From Lachnospiraceae bacterium (lineage in GTDB: Bacteria > Bacillota > Clostridia > Lachnospirales > Lachnospiraceae): a stretch of 64,000 bases of DNA. The notes under the pieces were generated by a model that was not told the origin of the DNA, made no database searches, and saw only the letters and a program-made list of their open reading frames with translations. The stretch spans positions 36,429-100,428 of the forward strand of contig JAJQBK010000009.1 of NCBI GenBank assembly GCA_021203305.1. The letters run 5' to 3'. A program made the translations under genes and the position numbers. Positions 20,851 through 29,501 of this stretch are shown one piece after another. Position 1 is the first letter of the stretch. Every line of letters starts with the position of its first letter.

Positions 20851-20879
20851 AGAATAACACATCGTGAAACAGATTGCAA
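20851..20879 (-). promoter_or_regulatory. Promoter of the aspS T-box transcript
   Basis: Minus-strand TTGCAA (20874-20879), 17-bp spacer, TATTCT (20851-20856), directly ahead of the T-box leader. Confidence 0.65.
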
Positions 20880-20917
20880 GCAAAAAATCAGTCCGATAAC
20901 CCAATTGCTCAATATCA

Positions 20918-21005
20918 TGATTAAAACGACAAAAGGATATGACACTCGGATTTCCTCACAGAGCGCCCTACGGGTGTCCGCGCTTCGCGCTCCTGAAATC
21001 CGAAA
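20918..21005. repeat. Dispersed palindromic intergenic repeat, copy C
   Basis: Left end GATTAAAACGACAAAAGGATA resembles the left ends of copies at 51271 and 58095. Nested arms CGGATTTC/GAAATCCG (20947-20954, 20995-21002) and GAGCGC/GCGCTC enclose CCCTACGGGTG, the reverse of the CACCCGTAGGG core of copy A. It lies downstream of the ABC genes and may also act as their 3' hairpin. Confidence 0.65.
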
Positions 21006-21021
21006 AACATTCGCGCCGCTC

Positions 21022-22833
21022 TCACCCCTGATACCACTTCGCCTGTTCCCGCCAGATTTTTGCATAATCGCCCTGCGCTGCCAGCAGTTCCTCATGCGTT
21101 CCTGTCTCCACGGCGCGGCCGTCCTTCATGACCACAATCCTGTCAGCTGTACGGCAGATACCCACTCTATGAGAAATGATGACTGCCGTGCGATCCCTGG
21201 TAAGCTCCAGAAAACGGATCAGGATCTCGTATTCCACCAGCGGATCCAGAGCGCTGGTTGGCTCATCCAGGATCATCAACGGGCATTCCTTAAACAGGCC
21301 GCGGGCAATGGCAGTCTTCTGCCACTCGCCGCCGGACAGCTCCCGGCCACCGAATTCCCGGCCCATCTGCACATCCACTCCGCCGATGCTTTCTATCAAC
21401 TCCTGCATCCCGGCATTCTCAATTACCCTGGCCAGCCGCTTTTCATCTGAAATGGCAGCAAGGTCGCTGATGCAAATATTTTCCCGCATCGTAAAATGAT
21501 AATGGACAAAGTCCTGAGGCACAATAGAAATATCCTTTAACAATTCCTTACGACGCAGTGTTTCCACATTCTGCTCATCATAAAAAACGCTCCCTGACGA
21601 GGGCTGATAAACACCTGAAATCACTTTGGAAAGAGTAGTCTTACCGGAGCCGTTTTCTCCCACAATCACCACATGTTCTCCTTTACGGATGGTCAGATCC
21701 ACGCCCTTTAAGGCCTCTGTCTTAGCCCCTGGATATTGAAAATGCACACCCTGCAATCGTATTTCCCGCTCAAAAGGCCGATAGCTTTCCTCTCCATCAG
21801 GCTGTGACTTTAATTCAAAGAAATCATAATATTCCTCCACCCGGTAATACATCTGCAGTACGGTCGGAATCTCTGAAAAAAGCGAAAGCTGTCTGCTCTC
21901 CAGGGTGCTGACCGCGGAGAAACAGGCCGCGAAAACACCGATTGCAATCTCGCCATGCAGCAAAAGAACCAGGGAAATCAGAATATTAACCGCAAAACCG
22001 ATGTTTTTCACGGCCACTCCAATGACAGCCAGCTGTCGGTCTTTTCGTCTGACTTTCACAAGCTCCTCCACCACCTGCCCGTTATCCTCCGCCCACTTTT
22101 CTTTCAGGTAGGAAGAGAATCCCAGCACCCGCATTTCTTTCACAGAGTCCTTGTTGCAGAAAAGTCTCCACAGATAATGAATCCTGCGATGCAGCGGTGC
22201 CTGGGCGCGGGTGATGTCGCGCTCCTTTCCCTGCCGGTGCAGTGTCATCACGAAGCGCGGAATAAAACTGAAAATGGCGCTCGGCAGCAGGAAAAGAGAA
22301 AATTTTGCCAGCACCACCATACAGCCGATGCAGGTGACAACATGATTCAACACGTCCATCAGCATCAGTGGGAACTCTGTCAGCGCCTCATAATCTGAGT
22401 ACGCTGCTTCCGCTTTCTGAAAAGTATCCAGAACGCCAGGCTTTTCCATCTCCTCCAGACTGATATGACTGGCATGGTGGAACATCTTCCAGCCAAAATA
22501 CTGCTCTTTTCTGGCATGCGAATAGGTCAGCATCCATCTATCCACAACGGATGACAGCTGCGGAAGTCCGATCAACGCACTGAGCATGAAAATCTGAAAC
22601 CAGAAGCGCTGCGTCTGTATCGCATTCATATCAGAAACCAGCTCAAAAATATTGGCTATCACCAGTGGAATTGCGATACTGGTGGCCATCTCCACCACAA
22701 TGACTATAAGATAAACCATATAATAAAGCCGCGAAAACTGTATCATGTCCCGCAGACAACATTTCAGATACCGGACAGGTTTTTCCATTTTATTGTAAAT
22801 GCTTCGGCTGGCATTATCTGTTTCAATCTTCAT
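21022..22833 (-). CDS. ABC exporter, fused permease and ATPase, second subunit
   Basis: Half-transporter of 603 residues: about six N-terminal membrane helices, then an ATPase with Walker A GENGSGKTTLSK, signature LSGGEWQKTA, Walker B LMILDEPTSALD and switch His in ISHR. The frame opens 7 codons earlier, but AAGGAGG lies 6 nt before the ATG at 22833, so that is the start. It overlaps the preceding ABC gene by 11 bp, implying translational coupling and a heterodimeric exporter. Substrate unknown; the regulatory context would fit a peptide or drug. Confidence 0.88.
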   Translation of the reverse strand: MKIETDNASRSIYNKMEKPVRYLKCCLRDMIQFSRLYYMVYLIVIVVEMATSIAIPLVIANIFELVSDMNAIQTQRFWFQIFMLSALIGLPQLSSVVDRWMLTYSHARKEQYFGWKMFHHASHISLEEMEKPGVLDTFQKAEAAYSDYEALTEFPLMLMDVLNHVVTCIGCMVVLAKFSLFLLPSAIFSFIPRFVMTLHRQGKERDITRAQAPLHRRIHYLWRLFCNKDSVKEMRVLGFSSYLKEKWAEDNGQVVEELVKVRRKDRQLAVIGVAVKNIGFAVNILISLVLLLHGEIAIGVFAACFSAVSTLESRQLSLFSEIPTVLQMYYRVEEYYDFFELKSQPDGEESYRPFEREIRLQGVHFQYPGAKTEALKGVDLTIRKGEHVVIVGENGSGKTTLSKVISGVYQPSSGSVFYDEQNVETLRRKELLKDISIVPQDFVHYHFTMRENICISDLAAISDEKRLARVIENAGMQELIESIGGVDVQMGREFGGRELSGGEWQKTAIARGLFKECPLMILDEPTSALDPLVEYEILIRFLELTRDRTAVIISHRVGICRTADRIVVMKDGRAVETGTHEELLAAQGDYAKIWREQAKWYQG

Positions 22834-24613
22834 CACCCGCCTCCTTATCCGCATACCAGGAGCTCTGAGCCAGATACATGGTCCGGTAGAGGCCCTCCTG
22901 TTCCATCAGTTCCGCATGACTTCCAGACTGCACAATCCGACCTCCGTCCAGCACCAGAATACGATCCGCCATCCTGGCACTGGCCAGCCTGTGCGAAATC
23001 ATGATAGTGCCTCTTTTGTGGAAAATCTGCGCAAAGTTCTCATACATCCGGCTTTCCGCCACCGGATCCAGGGAAGCTGTTGGTTCATCCAGAATCACAT
23101 AAGACGCATCTGATAAAAAAGCTCTGGCCGTGGCAAGGCGTTGCCACTGCCCTTTGGACAGATCCACTCCATCCGCCTTCAGATGTCCCAGGTTTCTGTC
23201 AAGGCCACCCTCTTTTAGCAGTTCTTCGCCGCCCGCCACCAAAAGCACCTCCCGGATGATTTCATCCTCATGCAGATACTGCAGATTCCCAAAAGCCACA
23301 TTTTCCCGAAGAGTCAGTTCATAACAGCCGAAATCCTGAAACACCACTGTCAGAAACTTTCTGCGCAGTTCATCGCTTAAATCACGCACATTCACGCCGC
23401 CGATCATCACTCTGCCGCCATCCGGTTCATATAATCCGCACAGCAGCTTGATAATAGTGGATTTCCCGGCTCCGTTTTCACCCACAAAAGCGACCCGCTC
23501 TCCCTCTTTGATCCGGAATGTGACGTGCTTTAAAACCTGCCGGTCCGTTCCCGGATAGGTAAAGCTGACGCCCTCAAAAGCAATATCCTGATGAGAAACG
23601 GCAGTCACATTTCTTCGATCCCTTCTCTCAGGCAGTGCCAGAAAATCCCGGAAATAATCCAGACGTTTGGCGTATTCCATCATTCTGGCCACCTGCCAGG
23701 AGGAGTTCTTGATTTTGGTGGTCAGGGAGGGGGCTGAATTGATGGCCGCGGTAAACTGTCCCAGGGTAACCGTTCCATGCAGAAAAGACCATGCCAGCGT
23801 AATAATCAGAAAGACCGAATATACCACTCCAAGGGCCTGACTGCCGCCGCTCATCACGGTCGCTTTCTGACCCTCTTTCATGGTTTCCTGAAGCACCTCG
23901 CCGCTGTATCGGTTCCATTTTTCTTCCATCAGCTCATAACTGTTAAAAACCTTCATCTCATAGATCGCGTGCTTATTGGAGAGAAGATTTTTCAGATCAG
24001 ACATTTTTTTCTGCTGACCAGCTGTGTCACGCATCACCTGATCCACAATATAAGCGGAAGCATAATTCATAAACATCATCGGCACTGCCAGCAGTATAAG
24101 TCCCAGACCTGTCCAGACGGAAATCGTCATATAGACCCAGAGCATGGAACCGATGGATACAAGCATCTGCACCGTCATAACCGTATAAATGAACACATCA
24201 CACAGCGTATTTACCGGCTCACGCTCCCTGCTCATCCGCTGTAAAACCTCCTGCGCCCCCTGATCCTCAAAAACGCTGTACTCCAGATTTTCCATTTTTT
24301 CCATGACTACAGGCGAAAGCTTCTCGGTCAGTTTTGCCTCGATAGGCGTTCTCTCATATCCCGCAAATTTTTGCAGCACGCCCCAGGAGAACATCATTCC
24401 CACCAGACAGATGCCGTAAATCAACATCTGGCGAAAACCATCGCCGCTTTGCGCGTACAAAATGCCGCTGTCCACCAGCCTTTGTATCACCACGATCTGC
24501 AGACCTGAAAAAAGCCCGGGGATATTGTAGCCCAACACCAGCAGCGCGGCATTCACCGACGCGTACCGGAAGGCATATCTCACGGACATCCAGCAATTTC
24601 TCAATATCTTCAT
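22823..24613 (-). CDS. ABC exporter, fused permease and ATPase, first subunit
   Basis: Half-transporter of 596 residues with an N-terminal membrane domain and a C-terminal ATPase: Walker A GENGAGKSTIIKLL, Walker B YVILDEPTASLD, and signature DLSKGQWQRLA, in which Lys replaces the usual second Gly; asymmetry between partners is common in heterodimeric exporters. The start at 24613 (MKILRN) is preferred because the earlier ATG at 24652 overlaps a likely -10 element and the GGGAGGAGG site lies between the two. Downstream of a putative LytTR operator. Confidence 0.88.
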   Translation of the reverse strand: MKILRNCWMSVRYAFRYASVNAALLVLGYNIPGLFSGLQIVVIQRLVDSGILYAQSGDGFRQMLIYGICLVGMMFSWGVLQKFAGYERTPIEAKLTEKLSPVVMEKMENLEYSVFEDQGAQEVLQRMSREREPVNTLCDVFIYTVMTVQMLVSIGSMLWVYMTISVWTGLGLILLAVPMMFMNYASAYIVDQVMRDTAGQQKKMSDLKNLLSNKHAIYEMKVFNSYELMEEKWNRYSGEVLQETMKEGQKATVMSGGSQALGVVYSVFLIITLAWSFLHGTVTLGQFTAAINSAPSLTTKIKNSSWQVARMMEYAKRLDYFRDFLALPERRDRRNVTAVSHQDIAFEGVSFTYPGTDRQVLKHVTFRIKEGERVAFVGENGAGKSTIIKLLCGLYEPDGGRVMIGGVNVRDLSDELRRKFLTVVFQDFGCYELTLRENVAFGNLQYLHEDEIIREVLLVAGGEELLKEGGLDRNLGHLKADGVDLSKGQWQRLATARAFLSDASYVILDEPTASLDPVAESRMYENFAQIFHKRGTIMISHRLASARMADRILVLDGGRIVQSGSHAELMEQEGLYRTMYLAQSSWYADKEAGDED

Positions 24614-24646
24614 TCTCAGGCGTCCTCCTCCCTTTCGCCTGTATCT

Positions 24647-24707
24647 TAGCATGGCATTTGCATGCCTCGAACGATTCTGTCATTTTTAACCGAAAAAATG
24701 TCATTTT
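24647..24707 (-). promoter_or_regulatory. ABC-operon promoter with LytTR-type direct repeat
   Basis: TGTCATTTT occurs twice (24678-24686 and 24699-24707, plus-strand reading) separated by exactly 12 bp, the classical two-half-site spacing bound by LytTR regulators. Downstream on the minus strand is an extended -10, TGCTAAGAT (TAAGAT at 24647-24652), with a poor -35. The adjacent regulator at 25950 is the obvious candidate activator. Confidence 0.65.
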
Positions 24708-24752
24708 CGGGATTTCTGTTCAAAGCCGCCAGAAAAGGGGTAACCCGACTCG

Positions 24753-25928
24753 TCAAACTCCAAATTCCATCCTGACCACCGCTGTGAAAGCTCCTGACTC
24801 TCTGTTGACAGCCAGACTTCCTCCATACCGATGAGCAATCCGCTCCACGCTCCTAAGCCCCAGCCCGTGACCAACGACATTATCTTTGTCTTCCTTTGCA
24901 GAAGACAGTTCTTCCGATGCGGAATTCACCACACGAATATCATAAAACGTCTCCTGCCTGCGAATGAAAATCCGGATAAAGCTCCCGCTCTCCAGCTTTT
25001 CACATGCCTCGATGGCATTATCCAGCAGATTTCCCAGCACCGTGCAAAAATCATTCGTAGCATCCCTCAGCTCTGAAAGCGGACAGACTTCCACCGTGAC
25101 AGAAATATCCTCTCTCTTTGCCTGATAAATTTTGCGGCTTAATATCGCGTCCACAGCGCTTGAGCCGCTCCGAATGGGCAGCATTCTTGCCTCCGCGTCC
25201 TTTTGAAAACTGTCCAGATACTCCTCCATCTCTTCGTATCTATGATCTTTTGCCAAAAGTTCCAGCACCCCGAGCTGATTTTTCAGATCATGCCACAGCT
25301 CCCTGGTCTGCTGGTACTGCTCATCCACACTCTTTAAATAAGAATACTCCTTTTGCTCACGCATGCGTTGAGTCTCCTCCTGTTTTGCCAGCATAGCCTT
25401 TTTCTGACAGCGGCCATACGCATATTCTGAGGCAAAGAAAAGTAAAAGCAGGCCACAAACCACCGCGAAAGACAGATAAAACGGCAGCGTCATGGCAAAA
25501 ATCAGCAGCAGCATCTGCAAAGCCAGACACAAATTCCAGATCCAGCCGGTCTCCTTTTCCTGCTGCTCCAAAAAACTTCGCTCATCCTGCACTGTCTCTG
25601 TCCCATTCAGATTCCCGCTCGTAACCAGTTCCGTCAGTTCCTCCGTCCGGATTGGCAGAAAACAGGGAAACAGCAGTGCCTCTGTCATCAAAATCTGCAT
25701 GTACAACAATAGAGAACTGATTTCTCCACCGGCCCGCACGCCGGAAATGACAACGGTGCAAAGGCGGATCACACCGATACTGTAAATCTGATAGCGCAAA
25801 AAACGCCGAAGCAGCCCGGCCGCTTTCTTTGAAAAAGCGCCGCTCTTCCGACGGGCTTCGACGCATAATTTCATCATATAAAAGAGCAGGTTCACTATGT
25901 ATATAAAAACACCAAACTGTAGCTCCAC
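24753..25928 (-). CDS. AgrC-like sensor histidine kinase (GHKL ATPase)
   Basis: Membrane sensor kinase of 391 residues. About five hydrophobic segments fill residues 1-170, followed by a helical linker, the phosphoacceptor box ELWHDLKNQL, the N-box NLLDNAIEAC and the G-box GHGLGLRSV. Lack of a large extracellular domain and this H-box are typical of the HPK10/AgrC group that senses peptides. GTG start at 25928 with GGGAGA 5 nt upstream. Follows its response regulator by 21 bp. No precursor peptide was identified nearby, so the signal is unknown. Confidence 0.88.
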   Translation of the reverse strand: MELQFGVFIYIVNLLFYMMKLCVEARRKSGAFSKKAAGLLRRFLRYQIYSIGVIRLCTVVISGVRAGGEISSLLLYMQILMTEALLFPCFLPIRTEELTELVTSGNLNGTETVQDERSFLEQQEKETGWIWNLCLALQMLLLIFAMTLPFYLSFAVVCGLLLLFFASEYAYGRCQKKAMLAKQEETQRMREQKEYSYLKSVDEQYQQTRELWHDLKNQLGVLELLAKDHRYEEMEEYLDSFQKDAEARMLPIRSGSSAVDAILSRKIYQAKREDISVTVEVCPLSELRDATNDFCTVLGNLLDNAIEACEKLESGSFIRIFIRRQETFYDIRVVNSASEELSSAKEDKDNVVGHGLGLRSVERIAHRYGGSLAVNRESGAFTAVVRMEFGV

Positions 25929-25949
25929 TTTTCTCTCCCATCACCGCTA

Positions 25950-26720
25950 TCAACCGACTCCGTCCAGCAAAAGCCTCCGGTTCACCTCATCCCTGTAAGC
26001 CCTGCTGATCGGAATCACCGCTCCATTTTCCATCCGCAGCTGCTTTTCCTTCCACCCTGCCACATGGCGTATCTGCACCAGATAACTTTTGTGGCAGCGA
26101 AGAAAAGCGTCGCTGCAAAACTCCGCCTCCAACTCATCCAGCTTCCGATAAAAATGATACGTCTGCTTTTCCGTATGCAGATATACCATTCTCTTATTGC
26201 TCTCCAGATAATAAATATCCTTTTTTCTGACCCGGCAGGTTTCCCGCTCGCAGGTAAACTGAAAATAATCCTCCGCGGCCAGTTCCCTGCGGCAGTCCTC
26301 CATCACCCTTGTGATTTCTAACTCCATCTGACTTTTTAACAGATATCGAAACGCCCTGACCTCATAGCCTTTCTGCACATAGGAGGAGAGGCTGGTCAGA
26401 AACACAAGGAGCGAGCCGCACCCGGCTTTGCGCAAAAGTTCAGCTGTTTCAAAACCGTTCAAAGTTCCATTGGTTCCCTGATTTTCAGATACACTTTCTC
26501 CCTGAATGCGTTTTTGCGGCATCCCCGCATCCAGCAGAATATCCAGAAAAATCACATCAAACAGACAGCCATTTTCCCAGGCTTTGAGAAGCGCTTCGCC
26601 GCTTTGATAAATATCGATATCCAATTCATAACCTTTTAAAATACTGTCCGAAACAAGTAAATTCCGGATATGCTCCGTAAAAACCGGTTCGTCATCACAG
26701 ACCGCAATGTACAACACCAT
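25950..26720 (-). CDS. LytTR-family response regulator
   Basis: Receiver domain (acidic pair D9/D10, phosphoacceptor D60 in VIFLDILLD) followed by a LytTR DNA-binding domain (residues about 150-256, with YYLESNKRMVYLHT and CHKSYLVQIRHV). An extra polar stretch, roughly 25 residues (around QGESVSENQGTNGTLNG), interrupts the receiver after the phosphoacceptor strand. Probably works with the kinase at 24753 and activates the ABC operon through the repeat at 24678-24707. The ATG lies behind GGGGATGG, a moderate ribosome site. Confidence 0.88.
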   Translation of the reverse strand: MVLYIAVCDDEPVFTEHIRNLLVSDSILKGYELDIDIYQSGEALLKAWENGCLFDVIFLDILLDAGMPQKRIQGESVSENQGTNGTLNGFETAELLRKAGCGSLLVFLTSLSSYVQKGYEVRAFRYLLKSQMELEITRVMEDCRRELAAEDYFQFTCERETCRVRKKDIYYLESNKRMVYLHTEKQTYHFYRKLDELEAEFCSDAFLRCHKSYLVQIRHVAGWKEKQLRMENGAVIPISRAYRDEVNRRLLLDGVG

Positions 26721-26773
26721 TCCATCCCCTGTTCATTTATGTTTATATTGTTCTTTCAGATTCCTGTACATCA

Positions 26774-27064
26774 TCAGATCAACAGAGACATACGAAAAGA
26801 ATGTACAGCTTTCGCGTTGGAACTTACTGCCGGCAAAATATCATATCTGTTTATGACATTTTGCCGGCCGCTGGTCAATGTAATATCCTTCAATGTACAT
26901 CTGTCACTGAAAACGATATATGAATATAACTGGCCGATTTCTATTCCAAGATATTTGCTTAACCATTTCAAATGCACTTTGTTCTGGATAATCGGATTGA
27001 AAAAGTGTTCCTTCCGCGATTTACGCTCCAGCGAACACATCCGTTTCGCGGCGGCTCCTGAGCA
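26774..27064 (-). pseudogene. NERD-domain protein fragment
   Basis: The readable stretch contains HFFNPIIQNKVHLKWLSKYL and LYSYIVFSDRCTLKDI, matching the C-terminal half of nuclease-related (NERD) domains. The N-terminal half is missing: an in-frame TGA precedes codon 27064 and nothing similar was found further upstream. The usual downstream zinc-ribbon or helicase part is absent too. It is therefore interpreted as the remnant of a larger gene, possibly a defence or DNA-processing protein. It lies 53 bp upstream of the response regulator on the same strand. Confidence 0.7.
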
Positions 27065-27161
27065 TCAAAAAATAAAACTCAGGCAGCGTGTTTTTCCTGA
27101 AAATTGTTCTTTTCAACTCCTGCACCCTGAACGGAGTATAACACAAATATTTATGGAATGT

Positions 27162-27177
27162 GGTCGATATATCGACC
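27162..27177. promoter_or_regulatory. Perfect 16-bp palindrome
   Basis: GGTCGATATATCGACC, a perfect palindrome in the 300-bp gap between the GH4 gene stop and the NERD fragment. It could be an operator for a dimeric regulator; no target gene start is adjacent. The rest of this gap is AT-rich with nothing else recognised. Confidence 0.5.
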
Positions 27178-27368
27178 TTTTTGAAGCAAGCTTTTACAAG
27201 ATTTTATGGAGATTCTGTCTGTTTATTCATCTGTATTATACTTTCGCTCCTCTGTAAAAAATCCCTCCTTCATAATACACTGTATAAATACATTTTAAAT
27301 GGCGGACTGCTGTCTCTGTCTGTGTTATTGTTTCCTGCTTCTTTATCATTGACAGGCAGCCCGTCTTT

Positions 27369-28766
27369 TTACTGCCAGCCCTCCGGCAGATACTTCACAG
27401 TATTGGCAATCATATCGTCCGCCAGCTTTTTCACCTCCGCCTCAGACGCCCGGCCTTTCACCAGCGGATCATTCAGGAACGCCTGATAGACAAGCTCTCT
27501 GTCGCAGGTCAGGGCGGCCTTCAGGGTATATTCATGATTTTCAATATGCGGCATGAGCAGGCTGCGAATGTTCTCCGGCACCGGTCCCGCGATCAGAGGC
27601 TTGATGGAATCACGGCCAAACACCGCGTTGGTCTCCACCACCGCGGAGGCGGGCAGATTGGGAATCTGCAGGCCGGTATTGGGAATATTGACGTTGCTTA
27701 TCACCCGGTCCAGTCCGCACAGCGCCCTGATCAGGAGAATGCCTTCCTCGCCGGTGGGCTTTAGCTCCACCTCCTCCTCAAAGCCGGCAAGCCGCCTGCT
27801 TCTCTCCAGGCGCCTCTGCAAATGCTCTTTTCTCCAGTCCACGGTGGTCAGGCCGAATTTCCAGCTCTTCACCGTCTCCGGATCCTTCAGATACTCATCG
27901 CCGGGCATAAATTCCGCCAGATGCCGGTCCCCCGCCGCGGCGATCAGGCCATAGCGGCGAAACAGGTCAAATTTCACCCGATGGGCGCAGGCAAAGGTAT
28001 TGTTGGCCCAGTTGGAGTCCACCGCGTCGTACCCCTCCTCATAATGCTCCTCCACATAATCCCGGTAAACCGGAAAAAGATCAATCCCCCTGTAGGATGC
28101 CTGGTCAAACCAGGTGAAGTGGTTGATTCCCAGCACGTTGACGTGGATATCCCTGCGGTCAATATTTTCCAGGCCAAAGGTTTCCTCGCAGATGCCCTTT
28201 AAAACCTTCTGGGTGCTGAACACCTCATGACAGCAGCCAAAGGCCTTGATCTGCGGGAAAACATAGCACAGCGTCTTCACGCACAGGGACATGGGGTTGG
28301 TATAGTTGATCACCCAGGCGTCGGGAGCATACTCTCTGATAGCCTCCGCAAAGCCCACAAACATGGGCAGGGTGCGCAGGGCGCGGATGGTGCCGCCGGG
28401 GCCCGCCGTGTCGCCCACGGACTGATAAATTCCCAGCCGCTCCGGCAGATGAACGTCGGACTGCATTTCATCAAAGGTGCCCGGCAGAATGGAAATCACC
28501 ACAAAATCCGCCCCTGTCAGCGCTTCCCCGATGGTCTTACATGTCGTGTAAAGCCATTTGCCCACGGCATCCGGCCTGGCGGTCAGATGATTGCCGATGA
28601 CCTCGTTATTATGCGCGGCCTCCTCATCGATATCATAGAGCCGGATGGTGCCGCTAAGCGAGTCATCCATAGCCAGATCCGTCATAAAGGTCCAGGCCCA
28701 GCCTCTGGATCCGCCGCCGATGTACGCGATCTGTAAATCGGTTATTCTGTTATTTTCGTATTTCAC
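27369..28766 (-). CDS. Glycoside hydrolase family 4 (alpha-glucosidase/alpha-galactosidase type)
   Basis: NAD- and Mn-dependent GH4 enzyme hydrolysing glycosides by a redox mechanism. 465 residues: N-terminal Rossmann motif IAYIGGGSRGWAW, INYTNPMSL, metal-site Cys-His in GCCHEVF, and NHFTWF. The precise sugar specificity (alpha-glucoside, alpha-galactoside or glucuronide) cannot be read from these motifs. The frame opens 17 codons upstream, but AGGAGGA lies 7 nt before a GTG at 28766, chosen as start. No transporter or regulator is adjacent. Confidence 0.88.
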   Translation of the reverse strand: MKYENNRITDLQIAYIGGGSRGWAWTFMTDLAMDDSLSGTIRLYDIDEEAAHNNEVIGNHLTARPDAVGKWLYTTCKTIGEALTGADFVVISILPGTFDEMQSDVHLPERLGIYQSVGDTAGPGGTIRALRTLPMFVGFAEAIREYAPDAWVINYTNPMSLCVKTLCYVFPQIKAFGCCHEVFSTQKVLKGICEETFGLENIDRRDIHVNVLGINHFTWFDQASYRGIDLFPVYRDYVEEHYEEGYDAVDSNWANNTFACAHRVKFDLFRRYGLIAAAGDRHLAEFMPGDEYLKDPETVKSWKFGLTTVDWRKEHLQRRLERSRRLAGFEEEVELKPTGEEGILLIRALCGLDRVISNVNIPNTGLQIPNLPASAVVETNAVFGRDSIKPLIAGPVPENIRSLLMPHIENHEYTLKAALTCDRELVYQAFLNDPLVKGRASEAEVKKLADDMIANTVKYLPEGWQ

Positions 28767-28826
28767 GTTATTCTCCTCCTGATTTAAAATATATGTGTTT
28801 TCATCCCCGTAAAACAATGGAATGAT

Positions 28827-28851
28827 ATCATGAGCAAAGAACGCTCATGAT
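28827..28851. promoter_or_regulatory. Inverted repeat upstream of the GH4 gene, possible operator
   Basis: Perfect 9-bp arms ATCATGAGC/GCTCATGAT with a 7-nt spacer, 61-85 bp before the GTG start. Position fits a sugar-responsive repressor site. The rest of 28852-29278 shows only a short direct repeat (CCGGTATTTCAGC, twice near 28909-28933) and no gene. Confidence 0.5.
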
Positions 28852-29278
28852 CCAATTCGCCGGTCATTATATCACAGTCTCCGAATTCAGACAAGGCACA
28901 ACAGCCGGTATTTCAGCCCGGTATTTCAGCACAGGTTTCCTTTTTTCTTTTGCCCGGCATGCAGCGGAACTGCCGGTGGCGGTTTCGTTGCCGGTATCAT
29001 CTCTATTGCACAGAAATCACAAAACAGATATTTCTTTTCCCACTCCATACTGCGAATCCTGAGTATCCGCATATCATGACTTCGTAATGCTACAAATCAC
29101 AGCCACTCATCAAAATTCTCTTGACATATCCACGAAATTATTTTACATTTATCTCCGGATATTGACCGGGACAAAGCCGGGGCAATGGCTGCAAAACCGC
29201 CTGCCCCTTTTGCCGATCTGAGCGGGGTCATTCGATCCTGACCGCGGTTCCTGTTCCGATGAATATCCGGATTTTTGC

Positions 29279-29377
29279 CAGGGGAGCAATCGCTGAGAAT
29301 GGGCCGGCGCGCAAGCGTACGCCGGACTGCCCTGACCCTTATCACTTGAACCGGGTAATACCGGCGTAAGGAGGCAA
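29279..29377 (+). promoter_or_regulatory. TPP riboswitch (THI element)
   Basis: Conserved aptamer blocks in order: GGGGAGC, GCTGAGAATGGG, CCCTGACCCTT, TTGAACCGGGTAATACCGG and GCGTAAGGA. The 3' end includes AAGGAGG, 5 nt before an ATG at 29382 that is in frame with thiT. Expected to switch thiT off when thiamine diphosphate is abundant. Confidence 0.96.
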
Positions 29378-29501
29378 CCATATGGCACGCGCCCGGCGCT
29401 TTTTGATGCAGCGGATTTTTCCCTCTGTATCATCCCGCGATAAGCTCCCGCCGCGCCGCCATCCCGCTGCTTCCTCCACTATACCAAAGGAGGATTTTTT
29501 T

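Noticed and set aside
20784..21095. 103-codon minus-strand frame upstream of aspS
   Set aside because: It overlaps the T-box leader, its promoter and a palindromic repeat; no ribosome site or family resemblance.
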